Shown here one piece after another: positions 11,218 to 23,148 of a stretch of DNA of 64,000 nucleotides. The stretch comes from Flammula alnicola (Eukaryota > Basidiomycota > Agaricomycetes > Agaricales > Strophariaceae). The first letter of the stretch is position 1; the number at the start of each line of letters is the position of its first letter. A program made the translations under genes and the position numbers. The notes beneath the pieces are model-generated. The model had not been told where the DNA came from. It did not search any database and was given only the letters and a program-made list of their open reading frames with translations. The DNA lies in the NCBI GenBank assembly GCA_015499995.1, contig JADNRV010000007.1, positions 248,001-312,000 of the forward strand. The letters run 5' to 3'.

Positions 11218-12663
11218 ATGCCGAAAGACACCACGAAAGACACGACCGAAGAAATGCTAGGAAGCGTAGTAACAACTGTGGCACGGTCTTCGCGCACTGT
11301 GGTACGAGCCTCCACTTTGACTGAGTTGTGGACCAAGAAGTCTTCAACTTCAACCACCACGAAAGCCAAAGTCTCCAAGTGAGCCGTATCCATCAAACAG
11401 TCTGAGCCAACTTAAATTACTTTTCTTGTCCTACAGGGTTGTTGTCGTCGCGGAGGTTGAGGCCAGCGATGCGCCAGGGCCATCGTCTTCGAGCAAGGCG
11501 TCTTCCTTGAATCAAGGCAAAGCCGTTACCGAGGCGCTTTTGGACTCTTTAGAAGAAGACACCATGGGAGAATCGTGGAAGGAGGTGCTTTCACCCGAGT
11601 TTACGAAGTCGTATTTTGTTCAGGTGCTTCTCATATCGAATTATACAAAGTCGAATTCCCGACTGATATATATATATATTATATAAAGCTCAAGAAATTT
11701 TTGCTGGCGGAAAATACAGCTCACACTGTATATCCGTCGAGTACGCGACTCTCTTCTCTACATACTTGAATCTGCTCTTATCCTATATGCCAGTTGACAA
11801 TATCTACTCCTGGTCAAGGCTGACGCCTCTCGACCAAGTGAAGGTCGTTATTCTTGGACAAGTCTGTCAAATTTCTGTCCATAGTCTTCTTGTAACTGAC
11901 ATATTCATACCTGTACTGCTTAGGATCCGTATCATGATGTGGGACAGGCCCATGGTAGGGTTATTACTACTATCTTGGCCCGCCGCTTAGTGCCTAACAT
12001 CTCAATATAGGACTATCCTTTTCTGTCCTCCCACCCATGAAACCACCCGGATCATTGAAGAATATCTACAAACAATTGGCCACTGATTTTCCCGGATTCA
12101 AAGCACCGAAGACTGGGTCAGTACTCTTTCCAGAACTGGTTGAACTGAAACTGATTTTCTTTTCCCAGCGATCTTACGCCTGTGGCCAAGCAGGGCGTTT
12201 TGTGGCTCAATACGAGTCTAACAGTCCGAGCTCATAAGGCTGGCTCGCATTCTGGTAAAGGATGGGAGACATTTACAGCCCAAGTGATCCGTACTGTTCT
12301 ACAACGGAAGGGTAATGATCAACCAGGTGTCGTTTTCATGGCGTGGGGTCTGCCTGCTCAGAAGACCTTTGACAAAATTGGTGTCAACCAGGTAAGCAGT
12401 ACCACATCATGATCTATCCTCCTTTCTGTGCTTAACTTCTTTCATAGACAAAACATCTGCTTTTGAAGTAAGCTTTTTTCCTTTATATCAACCTGGCCTC
12501 TCTCAATGTGTCTCTGTTCATCTTCAGATCGGCCCATCCCTCTCCTCTGTCCGCCCACAGAGGTTTCCTCGGAAATGGGCATTTTAAGAAGGCGAATGAA
12601 TGGCTGGCTGAGAAATATGGGAAAGACGCAGAAATTGACTGGACAGTCCTTAGTGGAAAATGA
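11218..12663 (+). CDS. UNG1: Uracil-DNA glycosylase
   Basis: UNG removes uracil from DNA to begin base-excision repair in nucleus and mitochondria. The ATG at 11218 gives a Thr/Ser-rich leader ([14 protein letters not shown]) with TLTELWTKK, possibly a PIP-like or targeting region. The catalytic domain follows: [42 protein letters not shown], the water-activating loop [60 protein letters not shown], and the DNA-intercalation loop [13 protein letters not shown]. It ends ...DWTVLSGK at 12663. A 31-nt exon (11924-11954) carries the active-site Asp with PYH. All catalytic residues (Asp, His of HPSPLS) are present. About eight short introns are used; the exact border near 11690 was chosen because it joins KSYFVQ to LKKFLLAE. 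Confidence 0.95.
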
Positions 12664-12800
12664 AGTTGACTGACACGCCTCGAGCCGTAACCAAACATTT
12701 ACCGAGGATAATACTTTATACCCCACATCGAGACCATATTATTTGGTTTACTACCCTATGTACATAGTATATCTATAAACTTACGATGAGTTACCCGGAC

Positions 12801-13846
12801 CTAAAACGATGATGGCCTGTAGATACGATTGCGGTTCATCTCAATCGGTTTCCAGTGCGCGGTCATTCGCAGTGCGCCGCGAGGACATCCGCTCAGTGGC
12901 CACCACCCCCTCTCCCTCTCGACGTCATCTTGCGCTTCCAAAAGTTCATCCAAAGCCACTGAAACATGGCCGTAAAGGGCAGCGGGACGTTTGCAGCAGT
13001 GATCTTCACCGTCGACTATTTTGATGACGATGGTCGTCGATGTTTTTTCGAAGCATATGAAATCGAAGGCCGAATTCCACACGGGAGCTTGGCCAGTGAA
13101 ATAAGATGGGGCTGTCACATGGATTGGGGCGTCAGCCCAGCCAAGACTGGCTGTAGCCACCAGCTTGCTAGGTGCTGGTAAATAGTCTTCCCAAATGAAG
13201 TCTTTAGCTTGCTGGATTCGTAACGTGACGATACCCGCGTCTGTTAAATAGAATCGACAATAGTATAGAAGTTCAGTCTGGCCAGATCTGAGAGAAAACC
13301 ACTCACTTGATAGTTGGATTCCTTCCTCGTTCGAGCTGGAAGAAAAGGAGGAGAACAGGACGGGATAATAGAAGACATCAAAGAGTAAGGTCCCCTTCAC
13401 ATCCACTGGGTTCTTCGGGGCATGGATAGCGCGCTCTTCGCCAATCATCCTCGGCTCAACGTCGAGGATCCCAAGAGAGAACGTAGCGAGGCCGATCAAG
13501 CTAGGTTTGATAATCCTGTGCTGGTTCAGAACCTCAAACTCCAGGTTCTCCTGCAGTGAATAAATGATGACGTCCGTCGATTCCGAAAACCAGTTCGGAG
13601 AATGTCTGTACATGTAGCATTAAATTTTTCGAGCCAGAAGGTAAGCACAATTTCGAGTATCTCCAAGGGTCTCTGTGCTCACGTCTTCATGTCTAGTGTT
13701 GTCGTCTGCTGGCGCGCTTCCGGACGACCCCGTGTGCGAATTCGAACGAAAGGTCGAGGTTTGAGCAGCGTTCTCTGAATATTGGCCGCCTGTATCACGA
13801 CTCGAACAGCACCAATGGCAGTCCCGCTGTCATTACGGTCAGGCAT
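12801..13846 (-). CDS. Stand-alone double-C2 protein resembling part of tricalbin
   Basis: Exon 1 (ATG at 13846) gives MPDRNDSGTAIGAVRVVIQA, a C2 start. The second exon continues that C2 (NWFSESTDVIIYSL, LEFEVLNQHRI) and a linker ending in a hydrophobic FDVFYYPVLF. After a short intron a second C2 begins (AGIVTLRIQQAKDF) and runs to WWPLSGCPRGALRMTAHWKP. Order and wording match the first and second C2 domains of the tricalbin gene at 56-62 kb (GVVQIVVYSARG; VGIVRVTIHQAKEL; WFPLSGCKTGKMRLSAEWKP), but no transmembrane hairpin, SMP lipid-transfer domain or later C2 domains are found upstream or downstream. Several acidic calcium ligands appear to be replaced. It is probably a partial duplicate that is still an open gene. 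Function is unknown; membrane binding is plausible. Confidence 0.7.
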
Positions 13847-16800
13847 GTTCGACTGGATGGGTTTATATATATTCGAACTGTTTCCGCAGAAACAACTCGA
13901 AATCACGCTTCGAATGCAATTTGTCTGCTATGACACACGAGGATTAGTAGAATGTTGTACGGTTTCATCGACGACGTCGCGTACCATTGGCATCAAAATT
14001 TGGGCGAGATATTTAGAAGTATTGTTGGTGGATAGGCCTCGACGACGACGACGGGAGGCTGAATGAGAGAAAGGATACCTGTCCTTGAACCACAGCTGGG
14101 CCTTGGTGGGGCATCGAGGCCACCATATAAAAACACAGCTTGTACACGGAACTGCATCGTGTTCACCTGTGAGCAGGCATGAGGCACCGACGGCTTTAAG
14201 CTACCTCGCATTGACATCAGGAAAAACCAGTTTTGCTAATCCCAGGAAATTAGTGAGATTTCGTAGAGCGAAAGCAAAATCTGACTCTTTTCAGGTATTT
14301 CAGACTAATGCGAGTAGTGGTCGGTAATTTTGAGAATTACCTGCAGTTATTTTCGTGAACCACTAATCCTCAGTAAATAAGAAGAATTATTGCGGCCTCT
14401 AACTCTTTCGAAAAGCTTTCGAGCTGATTATTGAGGCTAGTTTGTAATTCATGAAAATTCGAAGTAATGAATAAGAATATGTAAATGGCCATTCAAATAG
14501 CATCTTATCTCAAATCCTTAAGTGCGAGATTAGGAAGAAGTTCGATTAATCAGTATCTACGACATTTGGTTCACTAAATAATATGGCATCTAAAGAGGAG
14601 AAATAGGTTATAGCCAGACCATCCCACTGTACAGGGAACGAGAGCGCTGGATATGTACACGACGACAGAGGCTCCCCAGCCGCGTCCCTACTACCATTCC
14701 ACCGCATGCAAAAGCGGACGCAAACGGAACAGAATGCCCCACACACTCAACGGCTCTCACTGACTTGCCAGACCCACTGACAGTGGTGGTAGCGGCCGGT
14801 CACACTCTCGCCGCCGCTCTCGGTCCCGTGTTCTGCTGGTAGTGTGGTGAGGTGGAGCCTTGAAAGTTGAAATATCGTCCAGCATTGATACCTGTGGGGA
14901 AGAGAGAAGTAAATTCAAATATAAGAAACGATATACAACTTAGCTGTTGGGTACACGCTATGCTCCTCACCTGCTTCCGGATCCTTCTCAGCTATGCATG
15001 CGGTCAGCGGTCGCAGATGATTGTCATGGGGCTTCATGCTCGGCATTGGCATTGGTTGAAAAAAAGGATGGCGGTGGGCGTGGATAGTGGTATTTACTTA
15101 TGTCGAGAGCAGCGGTGCAGATGGTGGTGACCCTGGTCAGAGGAATGTCAACGAAGTAGAACTTAAGGTGGAAGTTCAAACGTTCAAACGTTCAAAGTTC
15201 AAATTCATTCACATAAGTCCATTCAAACTCCGAATGCCAAACTTGGCGCAACATTCAACGAAGAATCGATCCAAATGCGGAATGTGGTTCATCTTCCTTC
15301 CCACCACATCTGCAAGACTGCAACGCTTCGTTGTTCTCCCTCCACTCCCATTCCTGGAGTTTACAATACCTACGGCCACGAAGTGTCCATCCAACAGACG
15401 AGTATGAGGACCTCGACTTGAAATAGTCGAGGCCGCTGTCCATCTGTGAGTAGGCTTTGAACTTTGAAGTCATCCATCTGTAAGCCAACTAACCGAGCCC
15501 GGGCTAGTGAGCTTGGACGTGAATCGCAAGCTATCTCGTCATTTATAATGCACCATGGATGTTCCCTAGGTGAGTATTACATACCGCGTCATCACATCCA
15601 CATCATATTTTAACCGTCCCTCATGTGCGATGTTCCATTACTACATGCAAACTCTTCGGTCGTCTCTCTATGCGGATTGGAACATGTAAGCCCGCATTAT
15701 TCTGTGAATGAAAGAATTGACCTCATTACCTCCTTGACAGTATTCTGGCCACTGGGATCGAGCCGCGCCTCATCGTTTGATACGCACATCATCGACTCTA
15801 TCACTATTGCTCAGACATGACGATTTCCAACAACTAGCTTCCTGGCATGACGTACTAAACCTTGTTTGCACCTTGCTTTTGCGCGCCTATCTCTCGCGGT
15901 TGCTTTTGGATCGGTATCGTCTTCATGGGCTGTCGTGGGTAAGTTGAATATGTTATTCTCTGCTGGTGATGATGCCGCTTCCTTGTCTTTCGCATCACCT
16001 TTTTTGAATGATACTTCTCCCAATTCACAACCTGGCAGCACTCTTGTTTATTTCATCACCTGTTCTGCCCTTCCCGGGTAAACTATGGTTGGTCTGATTC
16101 ATTACGCGATGTCCATACCATAGATTACTTGTCAGTTATGTTTCCTATGCAGAATCTGTAATGTATTCTTCTAGTTAATATTGCCTATTGAGCTATTTGA
16201 TTAGTGCATGTATGTAGAATAATTGTGTAAATCCGTATCTCTGAATGTTATCTATTTGATTTCCCTATTCACCCGAAAAACCGTGAATAATACCAACAGA
16301 AATTGCATGAAGACAGCCCGAAGTCATTTGATATTACTCAGAAAATCTAGCTGATCAGTCATGACCGTTCAGTTGATCAAAGTTATTGTACGAAAAAAGT
16401 CAGAATTTCTGTCAATAACCGAGGGGACCTGTCTAGAATGCCCCAATCCAACTAAATCCTCTTAGAGGTGTTTTTCCGGTTATTTCTCTCTTTTTGTCTC
16501 TATTCGTCCCTAGTCCAGGATAATTTTTGGGGATTAACAAAACTGGATTTTCCTGATGGAGGTGGCTGGACTGCGAGGTGAGTGCTCTTGTCGAACTTCT
16601 GGTGTAGGGTTGTTCTGGTGTAGTGTTGGCAGGATTCATTGAACTTTCTCTTGCAATGGTACTTGATCGTCAGGAAACTAGACAGTCGCGTCGGGCCGCG
16701 GCGGTACCGTAAACGCGCTGCCATCTGAACAGTGCACACGATTCGCGGTACGCGTAGTCGCGTAACCGCTGTCGCGGTTGACCGCTGCTAAACTGTCGCA

Positions 16801-17165
16801 TTAAAACTGCGATGCTGAGTCTGGGCTAGCAAGTAACAGCAACTTCACATAAAAAGTTCAATCATGGGACATGGAAGAATCTCGTCAGTCTGGCCTACGT
16901 AGAGTCCAGACATATAGCTCGATTATGACGTTACGCACCAGCCTTTCTCTAAAAAAAGAAAAATGCGAATTGCGGATAATAATAGCGTTGAGAGATAAAA
17001 AGGTCCAGTAATTACACAAAAGTTCGAAGATGATAATATAAGCAAGTAAAATGTCGTCGTTATTAGAAGGAAGAGTAGTCTAACCTTGATCAGAACATCA
17101 TTCGGCCACGACGCGGGTATCCTTCCAATGCATGGAGTAACGTCCGTAAGGGATACGTCGTCATT
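13847..17165. other. Gene-poor stretch with no supported gene
   Basis: I find no reading frame with recognisable protein features across these 3.3 kb. Frames of 60-106 codons occur but lack conserved motifs and credible splice joins. The stretch includes an AT-rich part (14.3-14.6 kb), a short GTTCAAAC-type repeat near 15,175-15,200, and a CpG-rich patch at about 16,680-16,800 with several CGCG and CGGT words. Nothing here can be assigned. Confidence 0.5.
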
Positions 17166-17924
17166 TTAGATGGTGATGGCGGCGCCGAGCAAAGTGCTGA
17201 TCATAACGGTCGCAATACCGATAAGGAGAGGGGTCTGGATGCCCATAGAAGGGGCACCATTATGGGAGGCTGCAGATGCAGCTGCTCCTGTTGCAACGGT
17301 GAAGACTGAACCGAATTTTGAGGTGACGACACCGGCGCCGGACGTAGCGAGGGTGATTCCTTCACCACCTTCGCTCGTGACGATTGTGAAGGCTTGGCCA
17401 CCAATCGCTAGAAGAACATGTCAGACGAGCGAATTTAACGAGCAGCGAGACATGCATAACTTACAAGTAACGCTTGCAAAAATACCGCTTCCTAGTCTCG
17501 TAACGTCTGAAGCAATACCACCACCTATAGAGGTGACATCTGTGGCAATGCTAGCACCTTTAGACGTGACATCGGAGAACACGGAAGCGCCCCCAGCTGT
17601 GACCTGAGTGAACACGGAACCAGCCCCGCCTGTGACTTGACTAAACACAGAAGCAGCTGAAACAAAAACTGGTCTAAGAACATATAAAACATAAGAGAAG
17701 ATGCATCACGAACCTCCGCCGGTAACGACAGAAATAGCGCTGTCAACTGTGAAACCAAAAACAAATTAGCATGTAGCACTAGTCTGAAATAATGCGGGGA
17801 AAGCACTTTGTCGGTCCTCAAGCTGTGGTTCGTACTGAGGGGCAGGGGTGGGCTGAGGGTTGGGCGAAGCTTGGGCCACGGCAGCAAGGAGAAAGAAAGT
17901 AGCGGCGAATATTTTGTTGAACAT
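17166..17924 (-). CDS. GPI-anchored cell-surface protein with 11-residue repeats
   Basis: The ATG at 17924 gives a signal peptide (MFNKIFAATFFLLAAVAQAS), then a Pro/Gln-rich mature start (PNPQPTPAPQYEPQLEDRQ). After two introns comes an array of about seven 11-residue units of the form G-G-A-S-V-F-S-D-V-T-S (examples: GGASVFSDVTS, KGASIATDVTS, IGGGIASDVTR). A fourth exon holds a Gly/Ser/Thr-rich region. The end is a hydrophobic tail (TPLLIGIATVMISTLLGAAI) after a small-residue stretch (SHNGAPS), a clear GPI-attachment signal. The four exons splice cleanly in frame. The pattern fits fungal wall mannoproteins; the specific role is unknown. A TATA box lies 86 bp upstream. Confidence 0.8.
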
Positions 17925-18009
17925 TATAGGGCGTTACAGGATGAAAAAATGTAGAAAAAGGATGGGAGAAGAAGAGTAGTGAAACTAATGAGAGTGCGGA
18001 GATCAGCAG

Positions 18010-18017
18010 CTTTTATA
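18010..18017 (-). promoter_or_regulatory. TATA box of the GPI-anchored protein gene
   Basis: TATAAAAG on the minus strand lies about 86 bp before the ATG at 17924, with a CT-rich leader between. The placement fits a core promoter of a strongly expressed fungal gene. Confidence 0.6.
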
Positions 18018-18212
18018 TGTCGAAGAAAAATAGGGTACGCAGCTGCACTGGGGCGGCCGAGGTCGGACTTGGAGCAAAACCAGTGCAGTGCATGCGGATT
18101 ACGTCATGACCCGTGTCTAATGCTTATGTCATTACATATGTACATCTAATCTTTTGGATCTGCGAATATGTAACACTGACAGTTGGATTCGGACATTTCA
18201 CAGACTATCACG

Positions 18213-19296
18213 ATGCCTCGTGCAATCATCTCTCCCTCCGTTCTTGCTTCAGACTTTGGACATCTCACTGCAGAATGCAAGCGCATGATTGTCGGCGGTG
18301 CCGAGTGGCTGCATATGGGTAAGTACACAGCGTAGTTGTCTTCTATCCATAAATTTTTACCTTGTTTACAGACGTTATGGATGGGTGATTACCTTTCTTC
18401 AACAGCTCGCTGTATCTAATCGCATGTCGATAGCCATTTCGTCCCTAACATAACAATGGGTCATTTTCCCCCGATCTTTCTCTTTTATATTCGTGGTATT
18501 CACTCCGAACTGTAGGAGCTCCCATCCTCGCAAGCGTACATAAAGGAGTTCCCGGGATCTTCATGGATTGTCATATGATGGTGGCTCAACCTGAAAAAGT
18601 CTCCTATTTCCCCTGATTCAGACGTGATCACCCCTATTTACTCACCACACTATCGCCAGTGGGTCGACGACATTGCAGACGCTGGCGGCTCAATGTATTC
18701 TTTCCACCTCGAGGCTACTGGTACGCCAGGATCAATCAATACGATTATCAGAAACCAACCTGACATGCGCTCTAGATAACCCTGTCGCCCTCATAGACCA
18801 GATACACAAACGCAACATGAAGGCCGGCGTCGCCATCTCCCCCGATATACCATCCACAGCCATCTCCGACGAGGTGGCCAACGCAGCCGACATGCTGCTA
18901 GTCATGACTGTATACCCAGGTAAAGTAGCAACGATAAAACGCCATGTCAAGCGCATCTGCTCATCCGCCGAGTCTAGGACGTGGTGGCCAGAAATTCTTA
19001 GATAGATGCATCCCAAAACTAGCTGAGCTACGAGCCCGTTTCCCGGAGAAAGACATCGAAGTGGACGGAGGCGTCAGCCCCAAAAACATCGGCGCGTGCG
19101 CAGATGCTGGTGCGCTTTCTCGCCTACCCTTCTACCTTCATCGATCTCAATTGTAAAAATTCATTATCCATTTACAGGAAGCAACGTCATTGTCGCCGGA
19201 ACGGCCATATTCACAGCGGAAAACCCACCAGCGGTAATCCAGGAGTTCAAAGACGCTGTGAACACTGCCCAGGCCAGGTCGTCGACGTCCGCATAA
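18213..19296 (+). CDS. RPE1: Ribulose-phosphate 3-epimerase
   Basis: RPE interconverts ribulose 5-phosphate and xylulose 5-phosphate in the pentose phosphate pathway. The ATG at 18213 gives MPRAIISPSVLASDFGHLTAE, the standard start with the Ser of the active site. Eight or so short exons follow: GGAEWLHM, then DVMDG from a 13-nt exon (18372-18384), HFVPNITMG, APILASVH with the DCHMMV motif, WVDDIADAGG, FHLEAT, MKAGVAISPDIPS, DMLLVMTVYPG, GRGGQKFLDRCIPKLAELR, EVDGGVSPKNIGACADAG, and SNVIVAGTAIFTAENP. Metal ligands (His of LH-M-D, Asp, His of DCHM, Asp of VDGG) are all present. It ends at 19296. Length and order match the family, so it should be functional. Confidence 0.95.
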
Positions 19297-20292
19297 CACT
19301 CGTCAAGCTGTTAAACTCTTGCTGGGGAAAGATTTAATCATTTATCTATTTAGATAGAATAGCTGTGTCGCTTTTTTCCTGCTATCGATCGGATTACTGG
19401 ATGTATGCTTAAAATAGATTTTCTATTCATGGATGGCTGGCTGTACGTCCGCAGCAGCCGCCCAGCGTGCTGCATACTTTTGTCTATAACTCGTGGCTGA
19501 GGCAATAGAGTCTTGAGAAAACAGGGCAGTGCCGATTATTGGTACAGATGGGCAACGGTGACCGTAAATTTAAAATTCGCAATGCGACCGCGCAGCACTC
19601 TCAAGCCAACGACTGCTGCGGTCCTTCCACTTATAGTCGGTGCCAAGACTATATCATTATGCACTGACACAGCCGTGTACGTTGTACTGCCAAAAATGAA
19701 CAGCGACGAGTCGCAGAGCAGTACGCATTTATTTAAAACTGACTGAAAAGAGCACACGGGAGCTCGAGCATACTTAGATGGATGATTATGTCCATTAACG
19801 ATGGGTATACTAGCGAAAAAGGCCTGATAAGCTAATCAAAAACGGGTCGAATAAAATCATCCGTGATATCTACATTAGTACAGTGCCTGAAGAGTTCAGA
19901 GTTCAGAGTTCGTCGAATGGGGCGATTCTAGGAATGCCGCCATTCTTGGGAGGCGGTAGGAGGGAGGGAGGTGGCTTCAAGTTGGGCTAGAACGGTGAGA
20001 GGTTTGGTGTGATGATGAGCCTTGAGCTTGGGGTGTGGGCGGGTCATGACTGGTGCTTTTTCTTGAAACATATGGGTAGGTCGCTAAGCCCAAACCGTTT
20101 GTTAAGAAAGATAAAGTCCGTGTGTGTCCGTGTGAATGCGTGCGTGCGTGAGTTGAGTGCGTGGTACGGATGTCGTGTTCCTTCATGGGTTATACATAGC
20201 CCACAAAGCAGTTTGGTGCGTCTTCTTCCTTTTCCTTTTTCCTTTGCCACAGGCCAAAAAAATTGAAAATACTTCCCTGGACCCTCCCACTC
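19297..20292. other. Intergenic stretch, no supported gene
   Basis: About 1 kb between the converging ends of RPE1 and the GT32 gene. It holds a GTGTGT/GTGCGTGC-type low-complexity patch near 20,115-20,155 and a repeated CAGAGTT word near 19,894. No conserved protein is visible. Confidence 0.5.
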
Positions 20293-22844
20293 CTACCACC
20301 GCAGCATCTCGCCATACATATTCGGCCGCTCGCCTCTAATGTATGACTCGAATATGCGCTTCAGCACCGTCGCCCAGTCCAGATCGCGCCTGTCGTCCTC
20401 GACCCTGTCTTCCTCCTCCTCCGAGTCGGCGTAGCGGATCCCGTGTTTCGCTGGGTTACGTTGGCGCAGCGCGCGTCGGGCTATCCGCTCGCCCTCTGCA
20501 AAGCGCGGGCCGAGGTCTGGCCAGTTGCGCGCAGGGTCGAAGGGCTTCCACCTAATAAAAGAAAAGAAAGGATAGGAGAGTGAATATGCGTTTATTTTGG
20601 AGGTAGAGAGGCGTGTAAGGACGCACCAGAAATTGTGGAAGTGATAAGAATAGGCGCCTCTGAAGAAGCCTTCAAAGCCCAATGCTTGAGGGGCAGCGCT
20701 ATCTGTCGACGGCGTGTCAAAGAACTGCTCGAAGCTATTATAAGAAACAGGTTTAAGTTAGTTAGGTATTCCGCGTCGAGGGAAAAGAAGGAAAGAAGAG
20801 GCAAGAGCAAACTTACTTTGTGAAGAAGGGCTGCGGTGGCCGCATATGTTGATGGTCTTCCGTGATGAGCCAAGCCGAGTCGAACAACGCGTCCGGGAGA
20901 CGCATTAGGAGTCCCTCCAGGTGCGCCTCTTTCGTGTACTGCGACACAGTCATGGGATGGAAGTCCATGTTGTTCTTCAGCGCGGTGCGGAAGAGGAACT
21001 TGCCCAGCGCGGAGTTCTTGTTCAGGTGCAGGACCGCAGTGTTGTATTTCTCCAGCCGCGACCACCGGTATGCGAACGCGCCCTTCCAGCCCCAGAGTTC
21101 TTCCCAGTCGCGCAGGAATATCGTGTCCGCATCGAGGTAGATGCCTCCGAAACGATGGCACAAAATAAATCGCGCCATATCGGACAAAATGACGGAAAGC
21201 CGGTCGTAACTTGAAAGAGACTTCGAACCAGTGCGATTGACAAGCTCATCCTCCTTGGTCGACGTCGCTTTCGGCGGAGTCGTCGAGTTATCCGTTGAAG
21301 TTCCCTGGGTCTCCTTCAGCTTAGAAGGCACTGAAAAGACGTCTCCTCCCGAGTTGAAGAGGTCCCTGGACCGCCATTCGTCCTTCAGTTCAGGCACACC
21401 GTCCAGTTGCTCCGTGGTATTCCAGATTTTGAAGTGGATGATATCTTTGAACCGTGGGTGTAGGAAGGGCGAAGCCCACGGGTTAGACTTTAATTGAGCA
21501 TACATGTCGTGCACCGCGGTCGGATTAGGTACAGCTGCTGCGGGTCCTGGATTGATCCAGAGCCAGAACTGCGGCCTGCAAACGCCGTCTGGTGGATACT
21601 CGCCGTTAATCTGCAGCCCAGTGTTCTGAGTGAACAGGAAGGAGAGTATGGCGAGATAGGGCTTGTCTGTGAACGGCCCCGTCCAGAACATGTGGAAAAT
21701 ACGTGGATGCTCGCTGTCGCATTGCGAGGGTGACTGAGACGCAGATCGGTACTTGATGGGCTTCGGCAAATTGATAGGAGAGGCTTCCCAATCAGCGCCC
21801 CACTTTTTCGTGAGCCCACTGTCAGGGTCAGAACCGTCATCCGTTGTGGTGGTAATCATATAGTCTCCATATGCAGGATCATCCTCCGAGTCAAGACTGC
21901 GTGCCACGTGTGTCGTCTCGTTGTTGGGTTGCTCAATGTAGATGTACTTCCAGTCGTCCATTTTTCCTCTCCGTACTCGCTTGCCATTATCGAGGCCAGC
22001 ACCTACTCTTAGCACCTCCAGGCAATCACGTACGAACTACAAAAATGAGCACTTTCAGGATGCGAGTTGGAGAGCAAACAGACCTTCTTTTCTGAGAAAT
22101 CACAATGATCCATAACGACGTCCAAGTCGGCGATACTGCCCGGCACAGGTCGTGGTGGGTAAGCAATATTCTCGGGCGAACTCTGAATATCAAGGTAGAT
22201 TCGTTTTGACCCAGTACCTTTGGTTTCTGTCGCGTATCGTCCTTGCGGAGGTGACGACCTTCGGGGAGGTAGTGCAGGGTTTTCAGCGACGTACTTAAGC
22301 CTGAGTTGGTCGGGCACTAGATAGGGTGGTGCGTCTAGCTGCAGCGAACATGCTAGAAAAATAAGAAACACTACTCACCCCTTTGCCGACTTGGAAAGTG
22401 ACCGCTCGCTACCTCCCATTGCAGTATCCGTTGTAAATCCTCTCTCTTGTACACGAGTGTGGGGGGGTCGTGGGGGAAGGGTGTTGGCCATCGCTTCGCG
22501 TGTGTGCCAAAGCGCTTCGCAAGAGCAAATGCGAAGAAGATAAGGAACAAGATAGAGACACACAACAGCAGGGAACCTCTTTTCCGTCCGAAACGCGTCG
22601 TACTGAAGTGGTGTAACCGTCGAGGGTTGATGAAGTAGACGCGGACGCGGCGCATTGGCAGCCCAGGTATTCGGAGCGAGAATACGACGAACCAGGGGAA
22701 TTGCTGGGCTCTGCTCGCGTACTTCTCCTGCACGGCGGTCGAAGACGAGGATGAGTAGACTGGCAGGGCATTGCTGAACGAAAGACGGCTGCGTTGGTGC
22801 CCATTCTGCCGCTGAGGTTTTGGAAAGTAGGCGGACGTTGCCAT
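20293..22844 (-). CDS. Type II membrane glycosyltransferase, family GT32
   Basis: The ATG at 22844 gives a short cytosolic region (MATSAYFPKPQRQNGHQRS), basic residues, then one membrane segment (SLLLCVSILFLIFFAFALA) that should anchor the enzyme in the Golgi. The luminal part spans several exons: PPYLVPDQLRLKYV, a large middle exon with PRIFHMFWTGPF, KPYLAILSFLFTQN, and the nucleotide-sugar signature DMARFILCHRFGGIYLDADT with its DAD (DXD) metal motif, followed by FLRDWEELWGW and AVLHLNKNSALGKFL. Two short 3' exons give FFDTPSTDSAAPQALGFEGF and an acidic end (PNMYGEMLRW). The DXD and surrounding sequence place it in the glycosyltransferase sugar-binding group of GT32. The sugar transferred is not predictable; a role in protein or wall mannan is usual. 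Confidence 0.87.
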
Positions 22845-23148
22845 GAGGGGGTTGAGGCAGACGCCACTTGAATTAATGCGGCAGCAGCAAGGCTGGCAGG
22901 AGAGGTAATAGATAAGAGAAAGCACAAATGTGATGGTCTGTCCGCCAGCAGGTTCTAGGAGTTTGTTGTCGAAATTTCCGTTCACTCGTGATGGGAGAGT
23001 AATTTTATCTCCGTTAAGCGAACAGGCATATTTTGGTTTCGCTTTTACTTTTTTTCTTCATTTTGCGATCACGGCAAATCTATATTTTTATGTATGGGGC
23101 TGTACAATCGTATCTAGTCGATCAGTTCTCAAAGTTTCACTCGTCAGT

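Noticed and set aside
16680..16800. CpG-rich patch as a mobile element
   Set aside because: No inverted ends or target duplication could be found.
20592..21161. 189-codon minus-strand frame
   Set aside because: Out-of-frame reading of the GT32 coding exon.
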